Source of the DNA: an uncultured Bacteriovorax sp.
GTDB taxonomy: Bacteria; Bdellovibrionota; Bacteriovoracia; Bacteriovoracales; Bacteriovoracaceae
NCBI GenBank assembly: GCA_946480715.1
Contig: CAMLKK010000008.1
Coordinates: 33,085 to 97,084 of the forward strand
Length of the DNA: 64,000 bases
Reading direction: 5' to 3'
Position 1 is the stretch's first letter. Each line of letters opens with the position of its first letter. The notes under the pieces are model-generated. The model was not told where the DNA came from. It ran no database searches and was given only the letters and a program-made list of their open reading frames with translations. Made by a program: the position numbers and the translations under genes. Below are positions 41,478 through 51,300 of this stretch, piece by piece.

Positions 41478-42890
41478 TTACTTCAATTTAAAGGCCGCAA
41501 GTTCTTCTCTTAAGCGTCTTTCAGCATCAGAGAACTTGTCTTTTTCGCCACCAGCTGTCTTATCTTCTTTATGCTTATCCAGTAGACCTTTATAAGCAGG
41601 AACGGCCGAAGCTGAAACCAATTCATCTTCATCGTCATCCAGACTGATTGTGCCTTTTTCAATAGCTTCGTGTGTGTCTTTTAAGATCTGAGCAGCGTCT
41701 GTTTCATTACCGTGGAGCATTCCCGCTAATGTAGCAGCATCCATTGCAGCAAGATCACCAATCGACATAATGCCTGATTGAACCATCATCTGTGCGCGAG
41801 CATCAGAAACTGAAACAATCTGCATAAGGCTTTCAACGGCCTTTTTGATTTTTTCTTGAAGCTTAGTTTTAGAAATAATGTTGATTTTGTATCCTGTTAA
41901 CATCGCTGCAAGACGAACGTTTTGTCCGCGTCTACCGATAGCAAGAGACAATTGATCTTCTTCAACAACAACGTCCATAGAGTGGTTGCTGTGATCAACT
42001 TGAATGTTAGCGATTTCTGATGGAGCAAGTGCTGCGCGAGCAAAAACTTCAACATCTGAGTTCCAACGAACGATATCGATTTTTTCACCTTGAAGTTCGT
42101 TAACAACGTTTTGAACGCGAGATCCTTTCATACCAACACAAGCACCAACTGGATCGATTTCGCGATCTGCAGTGAACACGGCGATTTTCGCGCGTTGCCC
42201 TGGCTCACGTGCTGCTGATTTAATTTCGATGTTTCCATCTAGGATTTCTGGAACTTCTTGTTCAAAAAGTTTTACAAGGTACATTGGAGACGTACGTGAA
42301 AGACGGATTTCCGGCCCACGGTTTGTCATAACTACTTCTGATAAGTAGGCCTGAATTCTGTCACCAGTTTTGAAGTTTTCACCAGGAATGATTTCTTTAC
42401 GTGAAAGGACTGCATCTGATTTTCCAAGGTCAACGATAACGTTTCCACGCTCATATCTTCTTGCGATACCAGTGACAAGTTCACCTTCTCTGTGTTTGAA
42501 ATCAGAGAATAGGATTTCTCTTTCAGCATCACGAACTTTTTGGAAAATGATCTGACGGGCAGTCTGAACATCAACGCGTGTGAAGTTAGGGTTTTCAATT
42601 CTAATACCCAACTGGTCACCAATTTCAACTTCGCTATCAAGATTTCTAGCTTCGTTAAGTGTAATTTCGATGATCGGATCTTTAACTGACTCTACAACGT
42701 TTTTGTATTGGTAGATTTCAATTTCGTCTTCAGCATCGTTGTAACGAGTTTCGTACTCGCCTTGGATTCCGTATTTTTTTCTAGCTGTTACTAAGAAAGC
42801 TTGTTCGATAGCGCGTACGACGACTCTCTTGTCGATTCCACGATCCTTTCCTAGTGTTTCAATCATTCGTCCTAATTCTGAAAAATTCAT
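41478..42890 (-). CDS. nusA: Transcription termination/antitermination factor NusA
   Basis: A 470-residue NusA with an N-terminal RNA-polymerase-binding domain, an S1 domain (GELVTGIARRYERGNVIVDLG), two KH domains (GACVGMKGSRVQNV and LAIGRRGQNVRLA) and a short C-terminal helix-hairpin-helix region (ARAQMMVQSGIMSIGDLAAM). NusA increases pausing and termination at hairpins. Its own operon begins with a hairpin terminator, so self-regulation is plausible. Confidence 0.97.
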   Translation of the reverse strand: MNFSELGRMIETLGKDRGIDKRVVVRAIEQAFLVTARKKYGIQGEYETRYNDAEDEIEIYQYKNVVESVKDPIIEITLNEARNLDSEVEIGDQLGIRIENPNFTRVDVQTARQIIFQKVRDAEREILFSDFKHREGELVTGIARRYERGNVIVDLGKSDAVLSRKEIIPGENFKTGDRIQAYLSEVVMTNRGPEIRLSRTSPMYLVKLFEQEVPEILDGNIEIKSAAREPGQRAKIAVFTADREIDPVGACVGMKGSRVQNVVNELQGEKIDIVRWNSDVEVFARAALAPSEIANIQVDHSNHSMDVVVEEDQLSLAIGRRGQNVRLAAMLTGYKINIISKTKLQEKIKKAVESLMQIVSVSDARAQMMVQSGIMSIGDLAAMDAATLAGMLHGNETDAAQILKDTHEAIEKGTISLDDDEDELVSASAVPAYKGLLDKHKEDKTAGGEKDKFSDAERRLREELAAFKLK

Positions 42891-42926
42891 CTGAACCTTC
42901 CTCTTTATGTTAATTAAAAAATAATC

Positions 42927-43448
42927 TTATTCTTTATGGTTAATATCAGTTTCTAAATTTGCTTTTTTTATCTGTTCAAAAGGAATGTCCACGCGCGATC
43001 CCTTAGCGTCCACAACGATTCCCTGCTCCGTCACTTCAAGAAGTTTCACTTTAATTTTTAAATTGTTGCGAAGAGCTTTTGGAAAATCCGGATATTTTTC
43101 TTCATCGATTTTTTTCACAAGATGAAGTTGAACTTCCTGCCCTACTACATCTTTAAAATGTGAAAGCTGCGAAAGCCCGCGGTAGAGACCTGGAGAAGAA
43201 ACTTCAAGTGTGAAGTTTTCCGGGATCCACGTTTCTGTCTCCATATACGGATTAAATCCACGATCGACTTTTACACAGTCATCGAGAACGGCCGTCTTTG
43301 TTTCTGGATTCATGATGTAGACAACGAGGTTGCCCGATGGACCATGCCACTCCATCTCGTACAGTTCGAGATTATTTTCTGCTAGAATTTTTTGAGTCAG
43401 CTCATAAAACTTAAGTTCCATTCCCTGACGTGGGCCTTTGAGCACCAT
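42927..43448 (-). CDS. rimP: Ribosome maturation factor RimP
   Basis: A 173-residue protein of the RimP family, needed for 30S maturation. The typical pattern is visible: an N-terminal alpha/beta domain with LYEMEWHGPSGNLVVYIMN, the segment DDCVKVDRGFNPYMETE and YTLEVSSPGLYRGL-like SLEVSSPG, then an SH3-like end. The start may be 43448 or the Met at about 43421. It is the first gene of the nusA operon and lies 17 bases after the T-run of the leader terminator. Confidence 0.92.
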   Translation of the reverse strand: MVLKGPRQGMELKFYELTQKILAENNLELYEMEWHGPSGNLVVYIMNPETKTAVLDDCVKVDRGFNPYMETETWIPENFTLEVSSPGLYRGLSQLSHFKDVVGQEVQLHLVKKIDEEKYPDFPKALRNNLKIKVKLLEVTEQGIVVDAKGSRVDIPFEQIKKANLETDINHKE

Positions 43449-43463
43449 TTTTTTAACCCATAA

Positions 43464-43498
43464 TAAAAAAAAAGGGCGGAATTTAAAAATCCACCCTT
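43464..43498 (-). terminator. Terminator in the leader of rimP-nusA-infB
   Basis: On the minus strand, AAGGGTGGA (43498-43490) pairs with TCCGCCCTT (43480-43472), allowing one G-T pair, with a 9-base loop and then nine T. It ends about 16 bases before the rimP ATG and lies downstream of the predicted operon promoter. It therefore acts as a leader attenuator, or as a terminator for transcripts coming from rimI. Confidence 0.8.
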
Positions 43499-43531
43499 AC
43501 TATTTAGTACTTTAAATACTCGTTTTCGGAG

Positions 43532-43594
43532 GTAATGTTTTTGATAAAAGACTTTTCAAGAACTCTTGAAAACACCTCAAATAAAAATCATTAC
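43532..43594 (-). promoter_or_regulatory. Structured 5' leader of the nusA operon
   Basis: GTAATGTTTTTGAT (43532-43545) and ATAAAAATCATTAC (43581-43594) form an imperfect long stem, with ACCTC/GAGGT extending it. It encloses the near-perfect palindrome TTTTCAAG...CTTGAAAA (43553-43572). The leader starts at about 43594, so the RNA would fold as soon as it is made, upstream of the terminator. Confidence 0.45.
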
Positions 43595-43600
43595 GAGGTC

Positions 43601-43628
43601 ACTATAACAAAAATTCTATCAAATGCAA
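43601..43628 (-). promoter_or_regulatory. Probable promoter of the rimP-nusA-infB operon
   Basis: On the minus strand, TTGCAT (43628-43623) and TATAGT (43606-43601) are 16 bases apart. The -35 element lies in the palindrome ATGCAAA-CA-TTTGCAT (43623-43638), a possible operator. The start would be at about 43594, giving a 146-base leader. Confidence 0.5.
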
Positions 43629-43638
43629 ACATTTGCAT

Positions 43639-44085
43639 CTAATCGCGCAACATAATGACTGCTGAAGACCCATTACTGTAGAAGTTTTTCTTCACATGAA
43701 TTTTTTGAAAGCCGCATTTCTCATAGAGATTGATGGCCGCTATGTTTCCCTCTTCGACTTCCAAATAAAAATGACGAATATCCCGGTGCGAAAGAAGCCG
43801 CAAACTTTCTTGAAGAAGTTTTTCTCCGAGTTTTTGTCCTCTTTTCTCAGGATGCACAATGATTTTTAACAAATGAGCAAAGGAATCTGCGCTCGAAATA
43901 TTAAAAAGAGCAAAGCCCCCTTCATTGACCAACAAGAAGCGCTCCTGTTCGGATTGGAAAATCTCCTTCCAATCTTTTTCAGTCCATGGTTGAGGAAAAA
44001 AAGCTAGGTCTAGATCACGACAAAATGAAAAGGCCGATGAGTTTGAATCATCGGCCTTTGTTAAGATTTCAAAATGAGTGTCCAC
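43639..44085 (-). CDS. rimI: RimI-like GNAT N-acetyltransferase
   Basis: A 148-residue GNAT protein. The acetyl-CoA site is in LKIIVHPEKRGQKLGEKLL, and the C-terminal half NIAAINLYEKCGFQKIHVKKNFYSN matches RimI, which acetylates the N-terminus of ribosomal protein S18 and related targets. The first ~25 residues are not conserved. It starts 5 bases after the TPR/winged-helix gene ends. The assignment to RimI rather than another GNAT rests mainly on the NLYEKCGF...KNFY segment. Confidence 0.8.
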   Translation of the reverse strand: MDTHFEILTKADDSNSSAFSFCRDLDLAFFPQPWTEKDWKEIFQSEQERFLLVNEGGFALFNISSADSFAHLLKIIVHPEKRGQKLGEKLLQESLRLLSHRDIRHFYLEVEEGNIAAINLYEKCGFQKIHVKKNFYSNGSSAVIMLRD

Positions 44086-44090
44086 GTCTA

Positions 44091-45362
44091 TTAAACAGGT
44101 GAACTTAAATCAACGTTACCAATTGAACGTTCTGAGTTCGTTTTTACTTCCATGTGGAAGCGAATTTTAGCTAGTGGATTGAATGTATAACCGTCTTTTC
44201 CACGGATGATATATTTGCGTTTTGCATCTGCATCTTCCGGCTCAATTAGCTTTCTCAAACGAGAAACTGAAGTATAAATCAGTTTATCATGAATCAGTGG
44301 GTTGTATTCGTCTTTCCAGATCATCTTCGCCAATTGTTCTTTGTCGAAGTATGTTCCAGGATTTTTAGAAAGAAGGAAGAGAATTTCAAGGAGAACGAAT
44401 CTATGTTTGAAATCGATTGTTCCTAAAGTGCGCTCAACAATTTTGCGGTTTGTGCGATCTAAATACAGATCAACTGTCGAATCGTTTACATCTTCAATTT
44501 CTGCTTCAATTAAATGATTCAGACGTTTGAATACTGTCGTATCGATTGATTCTTGAGCAAGGTGGAACATATTAAGAGCAGCATCGAAGTTGCCCGATTT
44601 TTTAAGCGCGTTTGCTTTTCCAAAAAGGATGTAACCGTATAGGTTCCAGCACTTTTTGCTTTGTAGATATTCATTAGCAAGTTTGTAGTAATTAAGCGCT
44701 TTTTCATTTTCATTTAATTCAACGAAAATTTTAGCGTAGTACGTATACATTGCACCTGAAAGGTAGAATTTTTTGATGATTTTTAGAAGATCATTTAATT
44801 GATCTAAGTAACGAAGTGAAAGCTCTGTATCTTTTCTGTAGAAAGCGTTTGTCGCTAGAGAAAGAAGACATTTTGAAAGAAGCTCTGGCTCGTTTTCTTC
44901 TGTTGATTTTTTGTAAGCAAGTTCGAAGTTCGCCTTGGCCTCTTCGAAGTTACCGCTATAGTTTTTTACCACACCTAAGTTGTAGAAAAATTCTGAGTTT
45001 AATGTTGGAAGAGCACGGCTTAAAACATCCATCAGCTTTTCACTTTCGCCGATGTATTTTTGCGCTTTTGAATCTTCTAATTTTTCTGACGCTATACGAA
45101 TAAGGAATCCGTAAGTTTTCAAGATGGAAAAACCGTCTCTAATAGGATCGGCAAATGTAAGAGCTTTAACAAAAGCTTCCTCGGCACGATCAAGATCAGC
45201 TTTATCATAATAGACTTTTCCGAGTTGATAATACGAACGAGCAACCTGTGTTTTTGTGACTAAATTATCAAGCTTAATATCGTCATGCAAAAGGCCCAGA
45301 GAAGGCGTGATTTCATTGACGTTAGATCCAGTGTCGATCCCTAAATCTTGAGTTGTCACCAT
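44091..45362 (-). CDS. TPR protein with C-terminal OmpR-type winged helix
   Basis: A 423-residue protein with TPR-like helical repeats from ~35 to 280 (for example YQLGKVYYDKADLDRAEEAF and NYYKLANEYLQSKKCWNLYG) and, at ~315-400, a winged-helix DNA-binding domain (FKHRFVLLEILFLLSKNPG, KLIYTSVSRLRKLIEPED, GKDGYTF) of the OmpR/SARP type. There is no receiver domain, so the TPR part probably senses a protein or peptide. The start is the ATG at 45362, with GGAG 6 bases upstream. Its regulatory target is unknown. Confidence 0.85.
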   Translation of the reverse strand: MVTTQDLGIDTGSNVNEITPSLGLLHDDIKLDNLVTKTQVARSYYQLGKVYYDKADLDRAEEAFVKALTFADPIRDGFSILKTYGFLIRIASEKLEDSKAQKYIGESEKLMDVLSRALPTLNSEFFYNLGVVKNYSGNFEEAKANFELAYKKSTEENEPELLSKCLLSLATNAFYRKDTELSLRYLDQLNDLLKIIKKFYLSGAMYTYYAKIFVELNENEKALNYYKLANEYLQSKKCWNLYGYILFGKANALKKSGNFDAALNMFHLAQESIDTTVFKRLNHLIEAEIEDVNDSTVDLYLDRTNRKIVERTLGTIDFKHRFVLLEILFLLSKNPGTYFDKEQLAKMIWKDEYNPLIHDKLIYTSVSRLRKLIEPEDADAKRKYIIRGKDGYTFNPLAKIRFHMEVKTNSERSIGNVDLSSPV

Positions 45363-45500
45363 AGCTGTCTCCAAAATATTTATTCACTTTTTGGCCATTA
45401 ATTCTGACCAAGAAAGTCTCGAGTTGTGAGGTCATACCACGACCAGAATTGAGCGTCAAAAGGCCATTGTAAGATTTTTTCAAAAGTAAGATTCAACTCG

Positions 45501-45529
45501 TTGATTTATAAGGGTACGACTGCTATTCT
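45501..45529 (+). promoter_or_regulatory. Probable thrS promoter
   Basis: TTGATT (45501-45506) and TATTCT (45524-45529) are 17 bases apart. A start near 45536 would leave a ~38-base leader with CGGAG before the thrS ATG. The rest of the 200-base gap contains a 7-bp inverted repeat (AATTCTG/CAGAATT) and nothing else I can name. Confidence 0.5.
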
Positions 45530-45573
45530 ACCAGTGTAAAAAAGTAAAAAATGACCCTTTTTCGGAGACTTAA

Positions 45574-47322
45574 ATGGCCAAATACGACTTGGACACTATC
45601 CGCCACTCATTGGCGCACTTAATGGCGCACGCGGTTAGCCGCCTTTATAAAGATCAAAACCCACAATTCGGTATCGGCCCGGTCATCGAAAATGGATTTT
45701 ATTACGACATCGATATGAACGCCAAAATTTTGGATGAAGATCTTCCTAAGATTGAAGCGAAGATGATGGAAATTATCGACGAAAAACTTCCTATCAGCAG
45801 AAGAGTTTTCACTCGCGATGAGTCCGTAGAATTCTGGAAACAAAAACACCAACCACTGAAAGTTGAAGTTGTTTCAGGCATTCCTGCTAATGAAGAAATT
45901 TCTTGTTATGAACAAGGAGAATTTATCGATCTTTGTCGTGGACCTCACGTTGAAAACACAGGTCACCTTCCGAAGTTTTTCAAACTTCAAAGTGTCGCAG
46001 GGGCTTACTGGAAAGGTGATTCAAAAAATAAAATGCTTCAACGTATTTACGCTGTGGCCTTCACAACAAAAAAACAACTTGAAGATCATTTAACTTTCTT
46101 GGAAGAAGCAAAAAAACGCGATCACCGTAAACTCGGAAAAGAAATGGAACTCTTCCACTTCGATCAAATCGCTCCTGCTTCACCATTCTTCATGCCGAAA
46201 GGAACAACTGTTTATAACGAACTTATCGACTTCATGAGACGCATTTACAAAAAATACGATTACGACGAAGTCATTACTCCCCAAGTTCTCGATACAGAAT
46301 TGTGGAAGACTTCAGGCCACTACGCTCACTACAAAGAGAATATGTACATCACTCACGCCGACGAGCGCGAATACGGTGTTAAGCCGATGAACTGTCCTTG
46401 CCACATGATGATGTTCAAACACTATAAATATTCTTACCGCGATCTTCCTATGAGATATGCGGATTTTGGACGTCTCCACCGCTTTGAAGCAGCAGGCGCT
46501 GTTGCGGGACTTACTCGCGTTCGTACATTCTGTCAGGATGATGCTCACATCTTCATCGCGCTAAAAGATATTCAAGCTGAAATTATCAAACTCATGGATA
46601 TGTTTTTTGTTTGTTACGATCACTTTGGTTTTAAAGATATCAAAGTTGGTCTTTCGACAAGACCAGAAGGCAAACTCGGTGATGAAAAAACATGGGACAT
46701 TGCTGAAGACGCTCTTCGTGGAGCTCTAGAAAAATCAGGGCAAGCTTTCCATATTAACGAAGGTGATGGCGCTTTCTACGGACCAAAAATCGATATTCAG
46801 ATTGCTGATGCTATCGGAAGATACCACCAGCTTGGTACAATTCAGCTCGATTTCCAACTACCAGAGAGATTTGATCTCAACTTCACAAATGATCAAGGTC
46901 AGGAAGAACGTCCGGTCGTTATTCACCGTGCTCTTCTTGGATCACTAGAGAGATTCTTCGGAGTTTATCTTGAACACGTTGCGGGAATTTTCCCATTCTG
47001 GTTATCACCAGAACAGGCCGTTATTGTCCCTGTCTCAACAGATAAACATTTAGGTTTCTGCCAGCAGTTAGCAAAAGATCTAAAAGATTTAGGATATCGC
47101 GTTCGCGTCGATGATCGCAATGAAACTATGGGTTACAAGACTCGCCAAATTCAACAATCGAAAACGCCTTTTATGCTTGTCGTGGGCGATAGAGAGATGG
47201 AGAATGCGGCCGTTAGTATTCGTGCCTACGGTGAACAAGGGTCGAAATCGATGGCACTCACTGATCTTAAAGAGATGTTTGCAAAACTAAATCTGGAAAA
47301 AGTACCAGCTCGTTTAAGATAA
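45574..47322 (+). CDS. thrS: Threonyl-tRNA synthetase without TGS domain
   Basis: A 582-residue class II synthetase that charges tRNA-Thr. The protein begins at the editing domain: RHSLAHLMAHAV carries the HxxxH motif, and LCRGPHVENTGHL follows. The catalytic core has the zinc Cys and His (MNCPCHMMMF), motif 2 (RFEAAGAVAGLTRVRTFCQDDAH) and motif 3 (HRALLGSLERFFGV); the anticodon domain follows. The ~60-residue N-terminal TGS domain of most bacterial ThrS is missing, and there is no room or frame for it upstream. CGGAG precedes the ATG. Confidence 0.97.
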   Translation: MAKYDLDTIRHSLAHLMAHAVSRLYKDQNPQFGIGPVIENGFYYDIDMNAKILDEDLPKIEAKMMEIIDEKLPISRRVFTRDESVEFWKQKHQPLKVEVVSGIPANEEISCYEQGEFIDLCRGPHVENTGHLPKFFKLQSVAGAYWKGDSKNKMLQRIYAVAFTTKKQLEDHLTFLEEAKKRDHRKLGKEMELFHFDQIAPASPFFMPKGTTVYNELIDFMRRIYKKYDYDEVITPQVLDTELWKTSGHYAHYKENMYITHADEREYGVKPMNCPCHMMMFKHYKYSYRDLPMRYADFGRLHRFEAAGAVAGLTRVRTFCQDDAHIFIALKDIQAEIIKLMDMFFVCYDHFGFKDIKVGLSTRPEGKLGDEKTWDIAEDALRGALEKSGQAFHINEGDGAFYGPKIDIQIADAIGRYHQLGTIQLDFQLPERFDLNFTNDQGQEERPVVIHRALLGSLERFFGVYLEHVAGIFPFWLSPEQAVIVPVSTDKHLGFCQQLAKDLKDLGYRVRVDDRNETMGYKTRQIQQSKTPFMLVVGDREMENAAVSIRAYGEQGSKSMALTDLKEMFAKLNLEKVPARLR

Positions 47323-47359
47323 AAAAACTTCCAACTTCGACCAAGGATAAGGTGACTGT

Positions 47360-48373
47360 ATGTTGAAAAAAAATATTCTGCTTCTTTGCGGAGGAAGCGG
47401 TACTGAGCATGAAGTCTCACTTGTTTCTGCAAAATTTTTTGAAAAACAATTGGCCGACATCGGCCTCTACAATGTTTTTAAAGTTGAAATGGGTAAACCA
47501 AACTCAACTGACAAAACGATGAGAGTCATGCATGAAGACGGCTCGCACGGAGCAACGGTAGAAATTAATTTTCATCGTCAGCTCGTGGGTCCTGATTTTA
47601 AACATGATCTTCACTTTGTGATTCCTTGTATCCACGGACCTCCTGGTGAAACGGGTGAGATTCAAACTTTCTTTGATCTCATTAATTTGCCTTACATGGG
47701 TTGTGGTCCAGAAGCTTCACTCAACTGTTTTAACAAAGTCACGAATAAACTTTGGTTGAATGCTCTCGATATTCCAAATACTCCCTTTGAATTCCTCACG
47801 AGTATGGAAGACGCTCCTCGCGCTCATGCTCTTTATGAAAAGCACGGAAAAATTTTCGTCAAGGCCGCCTCTCAAGGATCAAGTGTTGGCTGTTACCAAG
47901 TTTTCAAAAAAGAAGACCTGGATAACACTTTAAAAAATGCTTTCAAATATTCTGAGTATGTTCTTGTCGAAAAAATGGTTTCAGCACGTGAACTTGAAAT
48001 TTCAACTTATGAATTCGAAGGAAAGATTCACGCCAGTGTTCCTGGTGAAATCAATTGCCCTTCAAAATTTTATTCATACGAAGAAAAATATAATCCTAAA
48101 AGCCAGACAACAACTGAAGTTGTGGCCCCTGGACTTTCAAAAGAGACAGTTGAAAAAATGCGAATGATGGCCATTAAGGCGTTCAAGGCATTGAAGCTTC
48201 GCCATCTCTCACGCATTGATTTCTTCTTAACAGATGAAGGAGATATTTATCTTAACGAGATTAATACATTTCCAGGTTCAACACCTATTTCGATGTTCCC
48301 AAAAATGATGGAGAACAACGGACACGCCTACATAGATTATTTAAAGGCGATCATAAGTAAAAATATTCTTTAA
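47360..48373 (+). CDS. ddl: D-alanine-D-alanine ligase
   Basis: A 337-residue ATP-grasp ligase that joins two D-alanines for peptidoglycan. The N-terminal CGGSGTEHEVSLVSA, the HGPPGETGEIQ loop, the ATP-site segment AASQGSSVGCY and the magnesium site RIDFFLTDEGDIYLNEINTFPGSTPISMFP are intact. It starts 37 bases after thrS. The unusual aminotransferase fusion begins 17 bases after it, so ddl may head that operon as well as serve the cell wall. Confidence 0.93.
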   Translation: MLKKNILLLCGGSGTEHEVSLVSAKFFEKQLADIGLYNVFKVEMGKPNSTDKTMRVMHEDGSHGATVEINFHRQLVGPDFKHDLHFVIPCIHGPPGETGEIQTFFDLINLPYMGCGPEASLNCFNKVTNKLWLNALDIPNTPFEFLTSMEDAPRAHALYEKHGKIFVKAASQGSSVGCYQVFKKEDLDNTLKNAFKYSEYVLVEKMVSARELEISTYEFEGKIHASVPGEINCPSKFYSYEEKYNPKSQTTTEVVAPGLSKETVEKMRMMAIKAFKALKLRHLSRIDFFLTDEGDIYLNEINTFPGSTPISMFPKMMENNGHAYIDYLKAIISKNIL

Positions 48374-48390
48374 AAAAAGTAGAGATAAAA

Positions 48391-51300
48391 ATGAAAGAAC
48401 GGACATCTATGAAACTACCACTTATCAATGCACTCGATTCTGATCACGGGAATGTTGTTCTCAAAAAATATTATGAAAACAAAATGATTCCTGCTGAGAA
48501 AAAAACCTACCTGACTAAATTGAAAGATTCAGTGGGTCCTTACATGGGAATTGAAGCTGATGATGGGAGCACTCACTATCTGCAAGATGCAGCTTCGCAA
48601 ATTGCAACATTGGGACATGGATTTAACTCTTCTATCTTTTTTGGGACATCTGAATTTTTAGAGAGCTGGACGAACGATTCATCGACGAAAGAATTTAAAG
48701 ACATGCGTTTGGCCTTCATGAATTTCTTTAAAAGAAAATTAGGATGGAAAAAAACTTACATGACGTTCGTGCATTCAGGAGCAGAGGCCAATGAAACAGC
48801 ACTTGGTTACTGTTATAGAAAAAGGATCAATCCGGAAGCGAATAAAGTTTTAGCTTTTGAAGGATCTTTCCACGGTCGTATGATGGTTACATTGGCCGCA
48901 ACTTGGAACAAAAGTAAACGTGAACCATTTGAATGGAAAAATTATCTCGCTGAATATGTAAAATACCCAGAGCTTGAAGACAGCAACATCAATGTTTTGT
49001 TTCCCACAAAATGGCGTGAAACGTGGAACGAAGCTGCTCTTAAAGATTTTGTCATTCCAACTGAATGGTCGAATGATCCAATGGTAAAAAAAGAAGTTGA
49101 ATCACTTCTAAGTGTTCGCTCTCAGCTTCTATCGAAAAAGATTTTCGCCATTCTCGTAGAGCCTATGCAATGTGAAGGTGGCGATTGTTATTCTTCAGAT
49201 CGCTTTCATACTGCACTTCTGATGATGGCCCGTACATTCAAAGTTCCAGTTATTCATGACGAAGTTCAAACAGGATTCCATTTAGGAAGAGAGTTCTTCT
49301 GGCATCGTCAATTAAACATGAAAGGATTGAATGGCGAACAATTAAATCCTGACTATGTTGTTTGTGCTAAAAAAGCTCAGCTGGGGATTGTTCTTTCTCA
49401 CTCTGAAACAAAAAATATTTTTAAAGGTGAAGAGCTCTCAGTAGCGTCAGCCTTCCGTGGATACGCGCATGCAATTTCCTTAGACCAATGTCAGAGCAAA
49501 ATTCATGAGCTTGAAAAGCAAGTCATTCCTCGTCTGAATGATTTATTAAAAAAGCATTCACAGTTTGTTCGTCGTCCTCGTACGAACGGACTTGCTTTTG
49601 CTTTTGATGTTATCGATCCGTCATTTTTAAATAAGTTTGTCGATCTTCGTTTTAAACACGGACTTCTCTATTATCCTGCTGGATCACAAACTTTAAGATT
49701 CAGATTAAATACGGCCTACGGAACGAAGGATTTGGATTTTCTTTTCGATCGTCTCGATGCAATCTGCCGCGAGCTTTTTTTGAATGAAACGACAGAGCTT
49801 CCAAAGTTTGTTGAAACGGAAGCGAACTCTCCAGCAGAACATTATGATTGGCACCAGCTCCTCATTCAAACTAAATTAGATCGGGCCCAAGGGAAAAAAG
49901 TAGATCCTAAAAAAGTAAAAGATCGTATCAACGCTCTTATTACAACCGGTGCTGAAGTTGAATTGATAGAAATCAATGCTGGAAATTTTTTAGAATTCCG
50001 TCAGGATATTATCAATCTTCAGCGTGAAGTCTATGAACCTGCTCGCCAAACGGATATTGAAAAATTTGAACATACGGTACTAGATAAAAATTCACTCTGC
50101 TACGGTCTAATAAATGCTGATAAAAAATTAGTGGGAATTGCCTTTGCTGGTCCTTTAAAACTTTATCCATTAGAGCGTGGAGTTCGTAACGACCCTCATT
50201 ACAATGATAGTGACTCGCTTTATATGTTGGATGTGACTATTCACCCTACGTTACAAGGCACAGGCATCGGAAGAAACTTAAAATATGCTCTTTCAATCAT
50301 GGCCTCTGTAAAAGGAACTAAACGTATTCAAGGAAGAAACCGTGATCGTTTAGCCGGAGCGATGATCAACATCAACCTTTCACTAGGTGCTATTGAACAA
50401 AATTACATAAGCGAAGATTATCCGGATTTCGAAAACTACCGCGATGTTTTCTATTACACTTCAAGAGCTGACTGGAAAAAACCAACTGTTCATTTAGGGC
50501 ATGGAACTACAGTTCCTCTTTCTCTACAAAGTTTGGATCATGATTATATTGACCAACAACTTCCTTATCTCATCAATAAAGTTTGTCTCTCAAATTTTGT
50601 AAGTGTTCCTTTCCTTGCAGGTGTGAAAGATTTTCTTTCAGTATTACCTGCTCACCTTCGTCACGGCTATACGACATCTGGTCAATCGGAGTGTGTTGAT
50701 AAATTAGCAAAGACGATTTGGGTAAAAAGCCCGCAGGAAATTAAAGACAAACATATTAACAAAATGCTCACTTTCAAAAACCACTACTTTGGTAATGGTT
50801 CAATGCTTGCGCGCTCTTTGAGTATTGAGACTGATCCATATTTTCAGGTTACTCGTTTAGAAAATCCAACTGAAAATAATTACGAAACTGTACTCAAATC
50901 AGTTGAGACTGAACTTAAAAAGAAAGAACACTTGGCCGTGTGGATTGAACCACTTCTTCAAAAGACCATGGAAAAAGTTCCTTATGAATTCTTAAGAGGT
51001 CTAAAGAAACTGTGCGAGCAAAACGGTGTTGCCCTCATTTACAATGAAACGGCCGGACAAATGTTCCGTTATTCTTCAAAAGCTTTCATGGCCGGAAGTT
51101 TCGATGAAATTGCGCCTGATGCGGGAATGGTTTATTTCTCGGGACAATCAGGTATCGCCTACGCATCTGATAAATACTTTTTAGAACAACCACTCATGAT
51201 GATCAGTACATGGGATGGAGATGAGTATCACTTCTTGAGCTACTATCATGCATTCAAAAACGTGATGAAAAATCAAGAAGACTATATGAAAACAGCAAAG

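Noticed and set aside
45380..45480. Inverted repeat AATTCTG/CAGAATT in the thrS upstream region as a riboswitch or T-box
   Set aside because: It lies upstream of the predicted promoter and has no T-box sequence or terminator, so it would not be in the thrS mRNA.
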